This document shows positions 26,416 through 34,369 of a stretch of 64,000 bases of DNA, in pieces. The DNA comes from Massilia sp. Root418 (GTDB taxonomy: Bacteria > Pseudomonadota > Gammaproteobacteria > Burkholderiales > Burkholderiaceae_D): positions 469,967-533,966 of the forward strand of contig NZ_LMEC01000022.1 in assembly GCF_001425265.1 (NCBI RefSeq), written 5' to 3'. The notes below the pieces were generated by a model. That model was not told the origin of the DNA. It did no database searches and saw only the letters and a list, made by a program, of their open reading frames with translations. The first letter of the stretch is position 1, and the number at the start of each line of letters is the position of its first letter. The position numbers and the translations under genes were made by a program.

Positions 26416-29193
26416 ATGGCTGGCATTAAACGGAATCGCCTGGTGGGCGCGGCGCTGGCAAGCGCCTTGTTATTGTCTGTGCTGAGCGGCTGCAAGAAAG
26501 AAGAATCGGCGGCCACCCTGGTGGCCCAGGCCAAGCAGTTCCAGCAGAAGGGCGACACCAGTGCCGCCATGATCCAGTTGAAGAACGCGCTGGCGGCCAG
26601 TCCGGAAGACGGCGAGGCGCGCTACCTGCTGGCCAAGCTGTCGCTGGAAGGCGGCGATGCGCTGGCGGCCGACAAGGAAATCCGCAAGGCCATCAGCCTC
26701 AAGTATCCGGAAGCGCAGACCATGCCGGTGCTGGCGCGCGTGCTGCTGACGCAGGGCAAGTTCCAGGCCGCGCTGGATGAAACCGAGGCCGCCGCCAAGC
26801 AGGGCGGCGCCGAGCTGCTGTGCGTGCGCGCCGATGCCATGCTGGCGCTGGGCAAGCGCGACGAGGCCAAGGCGGTGTACGAATCGGTGGCGCAAAGCCA
26901 GCCCAACTTCGCGCCCGCCCTGGTGGGCCTGGGCCGCGTAGCGTTCCTGCAGCGCGACCCGGCAGCGGCCACCGCGTTCGCCGACAAGGCGCTCGCCGCC
27001 GCACCCAAGGATGCCGACGCGCTGCTGTTCAAGGCCGACCTGCTGCGCGCGCAGAACAAGCCCGAGCAGGCGCTGGAAGCGTACTCGCAAGTGCTGGTGG
27101 CCCACCCGGCGCACCGCTCGGCGCACATCGAGAAGGCCTACCTGGAGATTGCCGCCGGCAAGTACGAGCTGGCGCAGGCCGACCTGGTGGCAGCCAAGAA
27201 GACCACCCCCAACAGCATGATGGTGACCTACACCCAGGCCTTGCTGGACTTCACGCAGGGCAAGAACGCAGCGGCGCTGGAATCGCTGCAGAAAGTGCTG
27301 CGCGTGGCGCCCGAACACATGCCCAGCATCCTGCTGGCCGGCGCGGTCAACCTGAACCTGGGTTCCATGCAGCAGGCCGAACAGCATCTGCGCAAATACC
27401 TGGAGAAGAACCCGGAGAACCTGTACGCACGCAAGATGCTGGCCACCACCCTGCTGCGCGGCGGCCAGACGCCGGACGCGCTGGCGGTGCTGGCGCCCGC
27501 GCTCAAGGGCGCCGAGGCGCCCGACGTGCAGCTGCTGGCGCTGGCCGGCGAATCGTATATGCAGGCGCGCGACTTCAACAAGGCCACCGAATACTTCGAG
27601 AAGGCCACCGCGCTGGAGCCGAAAGCGGCGGCGCTGCGCACCTCGCTGGGCTTGAGCAAGCTGGGCAAGGGCGACAAGTCGCAAGGCATCAGCGACCTGG
27701 AAGCGGCCACCGCGCTTGACAGCAAATCGCTGCCGTCCGGCATCGCCCTGATCCGCGCTGAAATCGGCCTGCGCAATTTCGACAAGGCACTGGCCGCGGC
27801 CGCGCAGCTGGCCAAGACCCAGCCGGCCAACCCGGAAGTGGCGCAGCTGACCGGCGTGGCCCTGCTGGGCAAGTCCGACGCCGCCGGCGCCCGCGCCGCC
27901 TTCGAGAAAGCGCTGACGCTGCAGGCCGGCTTCTTCCCGGCCGTGGCTGCGCTGGTGCAGCTGGACATGTACGAGAAAAAGCCGGAAGCGGCCAAGCAGC
28001 GCCTGCTGGCGCTGGTGGAAAAGGACAAGAAGAACCTGGACGCGCTGACCGCGCTGGCCGGCCTGGCCGCCGTGCAGGGCCAGCAGGATGAAGTGACCAG
28101 CTGGCTGGAAAAAGCCAGCGCCGAGAACCCGGACGCCTTGCAGCCGGCCATCCGCTTGGCGGTGCAGTACCTGCGCACCGGCAAGGCGCAGCAGGCGCTG
28201 AACCTGGCGCGCAAGCTGCAGCCGGCCTATCCGTCCAATAGCGACCTGGTGGAACTGGTGGCGCAAAGCCAGCTGGCCACCAAGGATATCAACGGCGCGC
28301 TGGAATCGTACAGTAAGCTGGCCGGCCTGCTGCCGAAGTCGCCTCAGGTGCATCTGCGCCTGGCCGAGGTGCACCTGCAGCTCAAGAACGAGGCCGCCGC
28401 CGCGGACGACCTGAAGAAGGCGCTGGCGCTGCAGCCCGAGCTGATCCAGGCCAACACCATGCAGGCCGGCATGCTGGTGCGCCAGAAGAAATTCGACGCC
28501 GCGCTGGCGATTGCGCGCCTGGTGCAGAAACAGCATGAGAAATTGCCGGCCGGCTTTGCGCTGGAAGGCGACATCCTGAGCTCGCAGGGCAAGTCGGCGC
28601 TGGCGCTGCCGCTGTACGAGAAGGCGCTGGCGCTGGGCAAGGCGCCCGGCTTCGCCATCAAGCTGGCCGACGCCTACCGCCACAACGGCAAGGCTAAGGA
28701 AGCCGACCAGGTGATCGCGCGCTGGCGCAAGGAGAACCCGAACGAGCCGGCCATGGCCATGTACGAGGCGGAAACCAGCCTGATGGCCAAGCAGTACCCG
28801 CTTGCAGTCGAGCAATTCGAGGCTATCCTGAAGGGCAACCCGAAAAACGCGGTGGCGCTCAACAACCTGGCCCAGGCCTATGCCCAGCTCAAGGACAAGC
28901 GCGCGCTCGCCACGGCGGAGCAGGCCGACAAGCTGGTGCCGGGCCACCCGGCCATCCTCGATACGCTGGGCTGGATACTGGTGGAGCAGGGCGACGTGCA
29001 GCGCGGCTTGCCGCTGCTGCAAAAGGCCGTGGCGGGTGCCGCCGGCAACGGCGAGATCCGCTACCACTACGCCGCCGCGCTGAACAAATCCGGCGACAAG
29101 GCCGGGGCGCGCAAGGAACTGGAACAGCTGTTGGCGGGCGGTAATGCTTTCCCCCAGGCGGACGAAGCCCGTGCCCTGCTGAAGCAGCTCTGA
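26416..29193 (+). CDS. prsT: PEP-CTERM system TPR-repeat lipoprotein PrsT
   Basis: 925 residues, matching TIGR02917. Signal peptide with lipobox LLLSVLSGC (lipidated Cys at residue 26), then more than twenty TPR units filling the protein (for example PEDGEARYLLAKLSLEGGD, KAVALNNLAQAYAQLKD). Outer-membrane or periplasmic scaffold, found only with exosortase systems and usually near prsK/prsR. Here it is separated from them by about 15 kb but lies in the same island. It has its own upstream gap with no convincing sigma-54 element. Exact role unknown. Confidence 0.93.
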   Translation: MAGIKRNRLVGAALASALLLSVLSGCKKEESAATLVAQAKQFQQKGDTSAAMIQLKNALAASPEDGEARYLLAKLSLEGGDALAADKEIRKAISLKYPEAQTMPVLARVLLTQGKFQAALDETEAAAKQGGAELLCVRADAMLALGKRDEAKAVYESVAQSQPNFAPALVGLGRVAFLQRDPAAATAFADKALAAAPKDADALLFKADLLRAQNKPEQALEAYSQVLVAHPAHRSAHIEKAYLEIAAGKYELAQADLVAAKKTTPNSMMVTYTQALLDFTQGKNAAALESLQKVLRVAPEHMPSILLAGAVNLNLGSMQQAEQHLRKYLEKNPENLYARKMLATTLLRGGQTPDALAVLAPALKGAEAPDVQLLALAGESYMQARDFNKATEYFEKATALEPKAAALRTSLGLSKLGKGDKSQGISDLEAATALDSKSLPSGIALIRAEIGLRNFDKALAAAAQLAKTQPANPEVAQLTGVALLGKSDAAGARAAFEKALTLQAGFFPAVAALVQLDMYEKKPEAAKQRLLALVEKDKKNLDALTALAGLAAVQGQQDEVTSWLEKASAENPDALQPAIRLAVQYLRTGKAQQALNLARKLQPAYPSNSDLVELVAQSQLATKDINGALESYSKLAGLLPKSPQVHLRLAEVHLQLKNEAAAADDLKKALALQPELIQANTMQAGMLVRQKKFDAALAIARLVQKQHEKLPAGFALEGDILSSQGKSALALPLYEKALALGKAPGFAIKLADAYRHNGKAKEADQVIARWRKENPNEPAMAMYEAETSLMAKQYPLAVEQFEAILKGNPKNAVALNNLAQAYAQLKDKRALATAEQADKLVPGHPAILDTLGWILVEQGDVQRGLPLLQKAVAGAAGNGEIRYHYAAALNKSGDKAGARKELEQLLAGGNAFPQADEARALLKQL

Positions 29194-29211
29194 GGCCCAC
29201 CTGACCGGCCG

Positions 29212-29236
29212 CCAAGCCGCATGGACAGCGGCTTGG
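29212..29236. other. Hairpin after prsT (no U-tract)
   Basis: CCAAGCCGC at 29212-29220 pairs perfectly with GCGGCTTGG at 29228-29236 across a 7-nt loop, 19 bp after the prsT stop. No run of T follows, so it may be a transcript 3' stabiliser or a Rho-linked end rather than a classical terminator. Confidence 0.5.
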
Positions 29237-29369
29237 TGCGCTCGCGCACGGTTGAATTTGCGTGTGCGTGCTAGCCGGAAATAGGTTATCTTTGCGCCTG
29301 AGCTTTGGCTTGCAAGTCGTGAGCCAGTGCTCGGCGCCCGACTACTGATGTGCAGACAAGGAACGCACT

Positions 29370-30182
29370 ATGCTGCTCGAGCGATTATTCGGCAAGCGCG
29401 ACATTCTGATCCCCTATTTTGACTTCGCCAGCGTGATGAAGGGCGTGACGGAGTCAGCCGTGCTGGCTGAGATTTATCGTTTGCGCTACGAAGTGTACTG
29501 CCTGGAATGCCACTACCTGGACGCGGCCGAGTTTGATGAAGGCAAGGAAACGGACGAGTACGACGATTGCTCCATCCATTTCGCCGCCTACACGCTGGAC
29601 CAGGCCATAGTGGGCACGGTGCGGCTGGTGCAGCCCAAGGAGGGGCAGATCTATCCCTTCGAGTCGCACTGCACCGTGTTCGAGGATTTCACCATGCCGC
29701 CGCGCGAGCTGGCTGGCGAGGTGTCGCGCCTGGTGGTCAGGAAGACCCACCGCCGGCGCCGCGGCGACACGCTGGAAGGCGTGTCGAAAGAGTTTATCGA
29801 GCAAAAGGGCGGACCGGCCGCGATCAAGCCGCCCAGCGGCAAGGAGCAGCGCACCAACAGTCCGCTACTGCTGCTGGGGCTGTACCGCGAGATGTACCGG
29901 TACAGCCGCAAGAACGGCATTCGCTATTGGTATGCCGCCATGGAGCGCTCACTGGCGCGCTCGCTGGACAAGATGGGGTTCCGCTTCGTCCCCATCGGGC
30001 CGCAGGTCGACTATTACGGGCCGGTAACGCCCCATATGGTGAACCTGGATGAGCTGAATGAACGATTGAAGCAGGAAAACCGGTTTCTGGCTGCATGGTT
30101 CAATGATGAACCTATCCCGTTCTGGACGGTGGTGAAAACCATGATAGGCACATACATGATCGGGCGCGCCAGGAAGAAATGA
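29370..30182 (+). CDS. PEP-CTERM/exosortase-associated acyltransferase (LuxI/NAS-like), copy 1
   Basis: 270 residues, matching TIGR03694. GNAT-fold autoinducer-synthase-like pattern: IYRLRYEVYCLECHYL near residue 35, then DEYDD, IVGTVRLVQP, PFESHCTVFEDF and EVSRLVVRKTHRRRRGD. The C-terminal half has YREMYRYSRKNGIRYWYAAMERSLARSLDKMGF. The family includes long-chain N-acyl amino acid synthases found beside PEP-CTERM genes in other bacteria. It probably joins a fatty acyl chain from ACP to an amine. AAGGA lies upstream. A second copy follows 21 bp downstream. Confidence 0.9.
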   Translation: MLLERLFGKRDILIPYFDFASVMKGVTESAVLAEIYRLRYEVYCLECHYLDAAEFDEGKETDEYDDCSIHFAAYTLDQAIVGTVRLVQPKEGQIYPFESHCTVFEDFTMPPRELAGEVSRLVVRKTHRRRRGDTLEGVSKEFIEQKGGPAAIKPPSGKEQRTNSPLLLLGLYREMYRYSRKNGIRYWYAAMERSLARSLDKMGFRFVPIGPQVDYYGPVTPHMVNLDELNERLKQENRFLAAWFNDEPIPFWTVVKTMIGTYMIGRARKK

Positions 30183-30203
30183 ACCCGTAGGAGAATTCGC
30201 TGT

Positions 30204-31052
30204 ATGGCGCATGTATTTGCAACACCCCGCTACCGCAGCGTCCTTTCCCGTCAGGAATACCAGGCCCATTTTGAAACGGTTGACCACGCCAACCGCAACA
30301 TCTTCCGGTCCTTTCGCGGCGACCAGCACGGCAAGGTGCCGCACGACATCTTCAAGCTGCGCTACGACGTCTATTGCATCGAATGCGCGTTTTTGCCGCA
30401 GGCCGAGCAGGCCGGCGGCATGGAACTCGACGAGTACGAGACCAATGCGGTGCACATCGCCGCCTATTCCATGGATGAAAAGCTGATCGGCACGGTGCGC
30501 CTGGTGCAGCCGGACGCCGCCCAGCCCTATCCTTTCGAACGGCATTGCTCCGTGTTTGACCACTTCGTGCCGCCGCCGCGCCACCTGGCTTGCGAAATTT
30601 CGCGCCTGGTGGTGCGCAAGGAGCACCGCCGCCGCCGGGCCGACAGCCTGGACGGCGTGCCCGGCCTGCCGCCCCTGGTGCCGGCAGCCGAGCGCCGGCA
30701 CGGCGAGCGCCGCCGTGATTCCCCCATGCTGTTGTTCGGCATGTATCGCGAAATGTACCGCCACAGCCGCAACGTCGGCATCCGCTACTGGTACGCCGCC
30801 ATGGAGCGCGCGCTGGCGCAGTCGCTGCAGCGCATGGGCTTTGGCTTCCAGCCCATCGGCCCGCCGGCCGACTACTACGGCGCGGTAGTGCCCTACGTGC
30901 TGGACCTGCACATGATGGAAGCCAAGCTGGCAGCCGACAATCCCAAGCTGTCGGCCTGGATGCGCGAGCGGCCGCAGGCGCTGCTGCCGCGCCTGGCGTG
31001 GCAACGCAACCCGGCGCGCAAGCATCCGCGCACCGTGCGCCCGCGCTTCTGA
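30204..31052 (+). CDS. PEP-CTERM/exosortase-associated acyltransferase, copy 2
   Basis: 282 residues, paralogous to copy 1 over its full length: FKLRYDVYCIECAFLPQ, DEYETNAVHIAAYS, IGTVRLVQPDAAQPYPFERHCSVFDHF, EISRLVVRKEHRRRRAD, YREMYRHSRNVGIRYWYAAMERALAQSLQRMGF. Its N terminus is longer (about 25 residues) and the middle differs (LPPLVPAAERRHGERR in place of the Lys/Gly segment). Key residues are kept, so both copies should be active, perhaps with different acyl or amine specificity. Co-transcribed with copy 1 and convergent with the E1-like gene. Confidence 0.9.
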   Translation: MAHVFATPRYRSVLSRQEYQAHFETVDHANRNIFRSFRGDQHGKVPHDIFKLRYDVYCIECAFLPQAEQAGGMELDEYETNAVHIAAYSMDEKLIGTVRLVQPDAAQPYPFERHCSVFDHFVPPPRHLACEISRLVVRKEHRRRRADSLDGVPGLPPLVPAAERRHGERRRDSPMLLFGMYREMYRHSRNVGIRYWYAAMERALAQSLQRMGFGFQPIGPPADYYGAVVPYVLDLHMMEAKLAADNPKLSAWMRERPQALLPRLAWQRNPARKHPRTVRPRF

Positions 31053-31086
31053 GCGGGCAGGCGCTGCCGGCGGGCTGCGCCTGGCC

Positions 31087-31920
31087 TTATTCGGCGCTGA
31101 TCCTGATCTTCTTTGTCACGTGGTTGCGGAAGCTGTGCACCACGATGTTGGGCGCGCTTTCCACCGGCAGTCCGGCCAGCATGTCGTGCATCATGGTCAC
31201 GGCCAGCGCCGCCACCGAGAAGGTGCCGACTGCAATCTGCGAGGCCGGGCAGGGGCGGCCGTCGTCCATGATGGTCAGCGCGCGCGCCACTTCGCGCACC
31301 ACCTGCTCGTCCAGGTGGGCGCCGATGCGCGCCATCACGCGGCCGAACACGGCCGTGTAGTTCAGGTTGCCCTCTGCGGCGGCCGCCTCCACGTCGCGCT
31401 GCAGGATGGCCGGCAGCGATTCTGCCGCGCCGGCCGGGAAATACAGTACCGCCGCGCCGAAGCCCACGTTGATGGCAGTAAAGATAGGCTTGCCTTGCAT
31501 GGTCGCCGCCATGTGCAGCGCCAGCACGGCCTCCAGGTCGACGAAGTCGATGGTGTCGAACACGATGTCGGCCTGGCCCACCAGCTCGGCCGCGTTGTCC
31601 TTGTCCAGCATCTTGCAGTGGATGTCCACCCGGGCTTGCGGGTTGATGCGCAGGATGTGCTTTTTCAGCGCTTCCACCTTGGGCTGGCCGACGTCGTCCT
31701 GGTCGTAGAACTGGCGGTTCAGGTTGTGGGAATCGATGGTGTCGCCGTCGATCAGCACGAAATGCTGGAAGCCGCTGCGCGCTGCGCAGATGGCCACCGG
31801 GCTGCCCAGGCCGCAGCCGGCGAACAGCAGGCGCGTTTCGCTGATTTTGGCCTGGGTGGCCTTGTCTATATAGCCCTCGTTGCGGGTGACGAAGCGGTCA
31901 TAGTCGAATTCATTAGCCAT
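31087..31920 (-). CDS. ThiF/MoeB/E1-like adenylyltransferase
   Basis: 277 residues. E1-like nucleotide-binding motif GCGLGS at 35-40, acidic DGD at 58-60, adenylation-site NLNRQF (Arg69 finger), K81 and metal Asp in VFDTID near 122. So it should adenylate a C-terminal carboxylate. It lacks the CxxC pairs that bind zinc in ThiF and MoeB, and no ThiS/MoaD-like Gly-Gly protein lies nearby. That is more like peptide-adenylating relatives such as MccB. It converges on the acyltransferase pair and diverges from the PEP-CTERM gene. The natural substrate is unknown. Confidence 0.82.
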   Translation of the reverse strand: MANEFDYDRFVTRNEGYIDKATQAKISETRLLFAGCGLGSPVAICAARSGFQHFVLIDGDTIDSHNLNRQFYDQDDVGQPKVEALKKHILRINPQARVDIHCKMLDKDNAAELVGQADIVFDTIDFVDLEAVLALHMAATMQGKPIFTAINVGFGAAVLYFPAGAAESLPAILQRDVEAAAAEGNLNYTAVFGRVMARIGAHLDEQVVREVARALTIMDDGRPCPASQIAVGTFSVAALAVTMMHDMLAGLPVESAPNIVVHSFRNHVTKKIRISAE

Positions 31921-32035
31921 GGCGGAAAACCTCAGGTGGTGTAGTGAAAAAGCAGGCCCAAGCGCGGCGGCTCGCCCGTTACAGATTGACAATGCCATAG
32001 TAGCGCAAGCGCACTGGTCTGCACAGCGCCCGGTC

Positions 32036-32052
32036 TGTCGGTTTTTTTTACA
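32036..32052 (+). promoter_or_regulatory. Upstream box 1 (candidate PrsR site)
   Basis: TGTCGGTTTTTTTTACA. The same 17-bp pattern recurs at 32182, and a diverged copy on the minus strand at 37528. It has TGT..ACA dyad ends, as expected for a Fis-type enhancer-binding protein. Located about 235 bp upstream of the -24 element. Assignment to PrsR is inference. Confidence 0.5.
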
Positions 32053-32181
32053 TCGGCGTCCCCGCGCGCGCCGCGATTTCACAACTTGGCGCGCCGCCAA
32101 CCCCGAATTTCCTCAATAAGCCGGGCATTGCCGCCGTGGCGGAGGCCGAAATGTCCAACAGGAAATATTGCGGAGCCGGCG

Positions 32182-32198
32182 TGTCGGATTTCTTTACA
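32182..32198 (+). promoter_or_regulatory. Upstream box 2 (candidate PrsR site)
   Basis: TGTCGGATTTCTTTACA, a direct repeat of box 1 (14 of 17 identical). Its end is 89 bp upstream of the -24 GG, a normal distance for a sigma-54 activator site that acts by looping. Flanking bases GCGTC after the box are also shared in part with box 1. Confidence 0.6.
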
Positions 32199-32285
32199 GC
32201 GTCGAGTCAAATTGACAATTGTTCGCGTGGGCAAAGTACGCGCCGCGCCTCTGTTCCCTAGGCGCTGGCCCATTTCCGGCATGGC

Positions 32286-32301
32286 TGGCACGCTGATTGC
32301 T
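32286..32301 (+). promoter_or_regulatory. Sigma-54 promoter of the PEP-CTERM gene
   Basis: TGGCACG-CTGA-TTGCT matches the -24/-12 consensus TGGCACGN4TTGCW at every defined position, with GG and GC exactly 12 bp apart. It lies 55 bp upstream of the ATG at 32356. Because PrsR is a sigma-54 activator encoded in the same island, this is the natural target promoter. Confidence 0.9.
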
Positions 32302-32355
32302 TTATACCCCGTGTGACGCTACCGACAGCGCCCTTCCCTATCAATGGAGAACAGA

Positions 32356-33252
32356 ATGAATCTCAAAAAATTATCCGCACTGGCAGCTGGCGTGGCTCTG
32401 GCGTTCGGCATGGCCGCTCCCGCCCAGGCAGTTGAACTGGTTGCCGGCGACATCAAGTTCACCTTCAACGCCTACGACAACGGCACCATCGGCTACGAAG
32501 CGGCCAATCCTGCGCAGTTCGGCTTGCTGTGCAACAGCGTGGCCACTTGCGACACCCGCGCCAGCTCCGGCGGTTCGCCGGCAGTGAACGCGTACGGCGC
32601 GGATACCTGGGGTATTTTCTCGATCGCCACCATCACCCGCGTGTCGAACGGCGCCAACATCTACACCTCGGGCCAGGGCGGCAAATACCTGACCGGTGTC
32701 TTCGGCGGCATCCAGGACTACAACGTCACCCGTTCCGACCTGACGGTCATCAATCCGGACCTGGGCATCATCCAGCAAGTGCTGGGTGTGGGCGGCTGGC
32801 TGAAGATGTTCTCGAATAACAGCAACTACGACCCGACCCTGGGCACCGCGGGCCGTACCGGCGAATTCGCCTACAACGGCATCACCGGCGGCGCGCTGGA
32901 ACTGGACGCGGTATTCACCACCGGCGCAGTCGCCGGCAGTGCCGCCACCTACAAGAACACCTTCAACGAAGCCGGCATCGACGGCGGCAGCGCAGGTTAC
33001 CTGGACGTGGTGGGCGGCGCGATGTACTCGCTGCTGAACACCAACGCCATGGTCGACCTGAACGGCGACAAGCACGACCTGAAGCTGAGCTCGACCTTCG
33101 ACGCGTTCCTGAGCACGCCGCAAGTGGCTGACTGGACCGTTATCGCCTCCGGCCAGGTGCTGGCCAACGCCCTGCCGGAACCTGGTTCGCTGGCCATCTT
33201 CGGCCTGGGCCTGGCTGGCCTGGCAGCACTGCGCCGCCGCAAACAGCAGTAA
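32356..33252 (+). CDS. PEP-CTERM sorting-domain protein
   Basis: 298 residues. Signal peptide (MNLKKLSALAAGVALAFG, cleavage after AQA near residue 25), a Gly/Ala/Asn/Thr-rich exported body with a CNSVATC cysteine pair near residues 57-64, and a C-terminal sorting signal: LPEPGSLAIFGLGLAGLAAL followed by RRRKQQ. XrtA should cleave near the PEP motif in the inner membrane. It is the only recognisable PEP-CTERM substrate in this window. GGAGA precedes the ATG, a sigma-54 promoter lies upstream and a strong terminator lies downstream, so it is monocistronic. Confidence 0.95.
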   Translation: MNLKKLSALAAGVALAFGMAAPAQAVELVAGDIKFTFNAYDNGTIGYEAANPAQFGLLCNSVATCDTRASSGGSPAVNAYGADTWGIFSIATITRVSNGANIYTSGQGGKYLTGVFGGIQDYNVTRSDLTVINPDLGIIQQVLGVGGWLKMFSNNSNYDPTLGTAGRTGEFAYNGITGGALELDAVFTTGAVAGSAATYKNTFNEAGIDGGSAGYLDVVGGAMYSLLNTNAMVDLNGDKHDLKLSSTFDAFLSTPQVADWTVIASGQVLANALPEPGSLAIFGLGLAGLAALRRRKQQ

Positions 33253-33273
33253 TCCGCACGCAGTAGTGAATGA

Positions 33274-33304
33274 CCCGCCCGGGCAACCGGGCGGGTTTTT
33301 TTTT
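33274..33304 (+). terminator. Rho-independent terminator of the PEP-CTERM gene
   Basis: CCCGCCCGG and CCGGGCGGG form a perfect 9-bp stem with a GCAA tetraloop, followed by nine T, 21 bp after the stop codon. Confidence 0.95.
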
Positions 33305-33330
33305 GCCCGGCGTTCCGGCCGGCGCGCCGT

Positions 33331-34326
33331 TCAGGGTTTGCGCAGGGCGCCGCTGGCGGCCGCGCCGGCAGGGTAGGGGTGCAGCGCGTGCTTGTACAGC
33401 CGCCCAAGGCGCTTCACGTATTCCTGCGTTTCCGCGTACGGCGGCACCCCTTTGTACTGGTCGACGGCTTTCTCGCCGGCGTTATAGGCGGCAGCCACCA
33501 GCTGCACGTCGCCGCGGAAGTAGCCCAGCAGCCAGCGCAGGTAGGCCAGGCCGCCGCGGATATTCTGCTCGGCGTCGAACGCGTCCTTGACGCGGAAGCG
33601 CTCCGCCGTTTCGGGGATCAGCTGCATCAGGCCCTGGGCATTCCTGGGCGACACCGCGCGCGTGTTGAAGCCGGACTCGATCGCGATGATGGCCATCGCC
33701 AGCCGGGGATCGATGTCGAACTGAGGCGCCAGCATCTCCACCAGTGCGCCGATCTGCTTGCTGGCAGCCTGGTTGTAGATCACGCGCTGTTCCGGCGGCA
33801 TGAGGGCGAACGGCGTGTCCGGCAGCATGCAGGCCGGCAGCGGCGTGCTGGGCGCGGCGTTGGTCAGCTGCAGCATGGCCTGGGCTTGCGGGTGGCCCTG
33901 CGCGGCGGCCATGGCAAACAGCTGGGAGGCCGCGCCATCGTCGCGCGCGGCGCCGCGGCCGTTGGCCAGCATCCAGCCGAGCGCATACTGGGCCGGCGCG
34001 CTGCCCTGGCGGGCTGCGCGGCAATACAAGGCCAGCGCCTGCGGCAGATCGCGCTGTACCCCTTCGCCATGTTCCAGCCGCGCAGCGCTGGCCAGCAGTT
34101 CGGCCACCCCGGCGCCGGTTGCCGCAGCTGCATCTGCCGCGCTTGCCGCGCCGGACTCGGCGGCGGCCGGCAGGGACAACGCCAGCAGGCAGGACATGAC
34201 GGCGGCCGGCAGCGCGCCGAGGCCGGCGCGCCGCGCCTGCCGGCTACGCGGAATGTGCGGAATGTGCGGAATATGCGGAATATGCGGAATATGCGCAATG
34301 TGTGCGCTGCTGGAATACCGGTGCAT
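33331..34326 (-). CDS. SEL1-repeat lytic transglycosylase with His-Ile-Pro repeat at the N terminus
   Basis: 331 residues. Residues about 9-26 are HIA(HIP)n repeats, followed by an Arg-rich stretch and a hydrophobic signal-like segment (PAAVMSCLLALSLPAAAES). SEL1/TPR-like repeats follow (ALALYCRAARQGSAPAQYALGWMLANGRG), then a GH23 SLT domain with catalytic Glu in AIIAIESGFN, and NAQGLMQLIPETAERF and VAAYNAGEKAV. It cleaves peptidoglycan glycan strands in the periplasm, perhaps to let EPS or the secretion machinery through. The start is ATG 34326; no good in-frame alternative lies after the repeat. Confidence 0.85.
   Translation of the reverse strand: MHRYSSSAHIAHIPHIPHIPHIPHIPRSRQARRAGLGALPAAVMSCLLALSLPAAAESGAASAADAAAATGAGVAELLASAARLEHGEGVQRDLPQALALYCRAARQGSAPAQYALGWMLANGRGAARDDGAASQLFAMAAAQGHPQAQAMLQLTNAAPSTPLPACMLPDTPFALMPPEQRVIYNQAASKQIGALVEMLAPQFDIDPRLAMAIIAIESGFNTRAVSPRNAQGLMQLIPETAERFRVKDAFDAEQNIRGGLAYLRWLLGYFRGDVQLVAAAYNAGEKAVDQYKGVPPYAETQEYVKRLGRLYKHALHPYPAGAAASGALRKP
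34251..34295 (-). repeat. 9-bp tandem repeat encoding (His-Ile-Pro)n
   Basis: Five units of gaatRtgcg (two gaatgtgcg, three gaatatgcg on the plus strand) plus a degenerate sixth unit. On the coding strand each unit gives His-Ile-Pro at the N terminus of the lytic transglycosylase. Unit length is a multiple of 3, so copy-number change would alter length and not frame. Confidence 0.85.
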
Positions 34327-34369
34327 GCTGCCTCCTGTGACGGCCGCCGATTGCTTAATTGTAGAGCAG

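Larger units (their letters stand above)
31921..32355. other. 435-bp divergent regulatory region
   Basis: Gap between the E1-like gene (minus) and the PEP-CTERM gene (plus). It holds two 17-bp boxes and a sigma-54 promoter, listed separately. Short open frames on both strands here (for example about 32079-32316) have no family resemblance and no ribosome-binding site, and I do not call them genes. Confidence 0.6.

Noticed and set aside
26470..29067. An 865-codon minus-strand open frame opposite prsT
   Set aside because: Shadow of the TPR gene; repetitive composition with no ribosome-binding site or domain.
32079..32316. Short ORFs on both strands upstream of the PEP-CTERM gene
   Set aside because: They overlap the boxes and the sigma-54 promoter, have no ribosome-binding site and no recognisable family.
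34251..34295. Phase variation by repeat slippage in the lytic transglycosylase
   Set aside because: The repeat unit is 9 bp, so gain or loss does not shift the frame; on/off switching is not expected.
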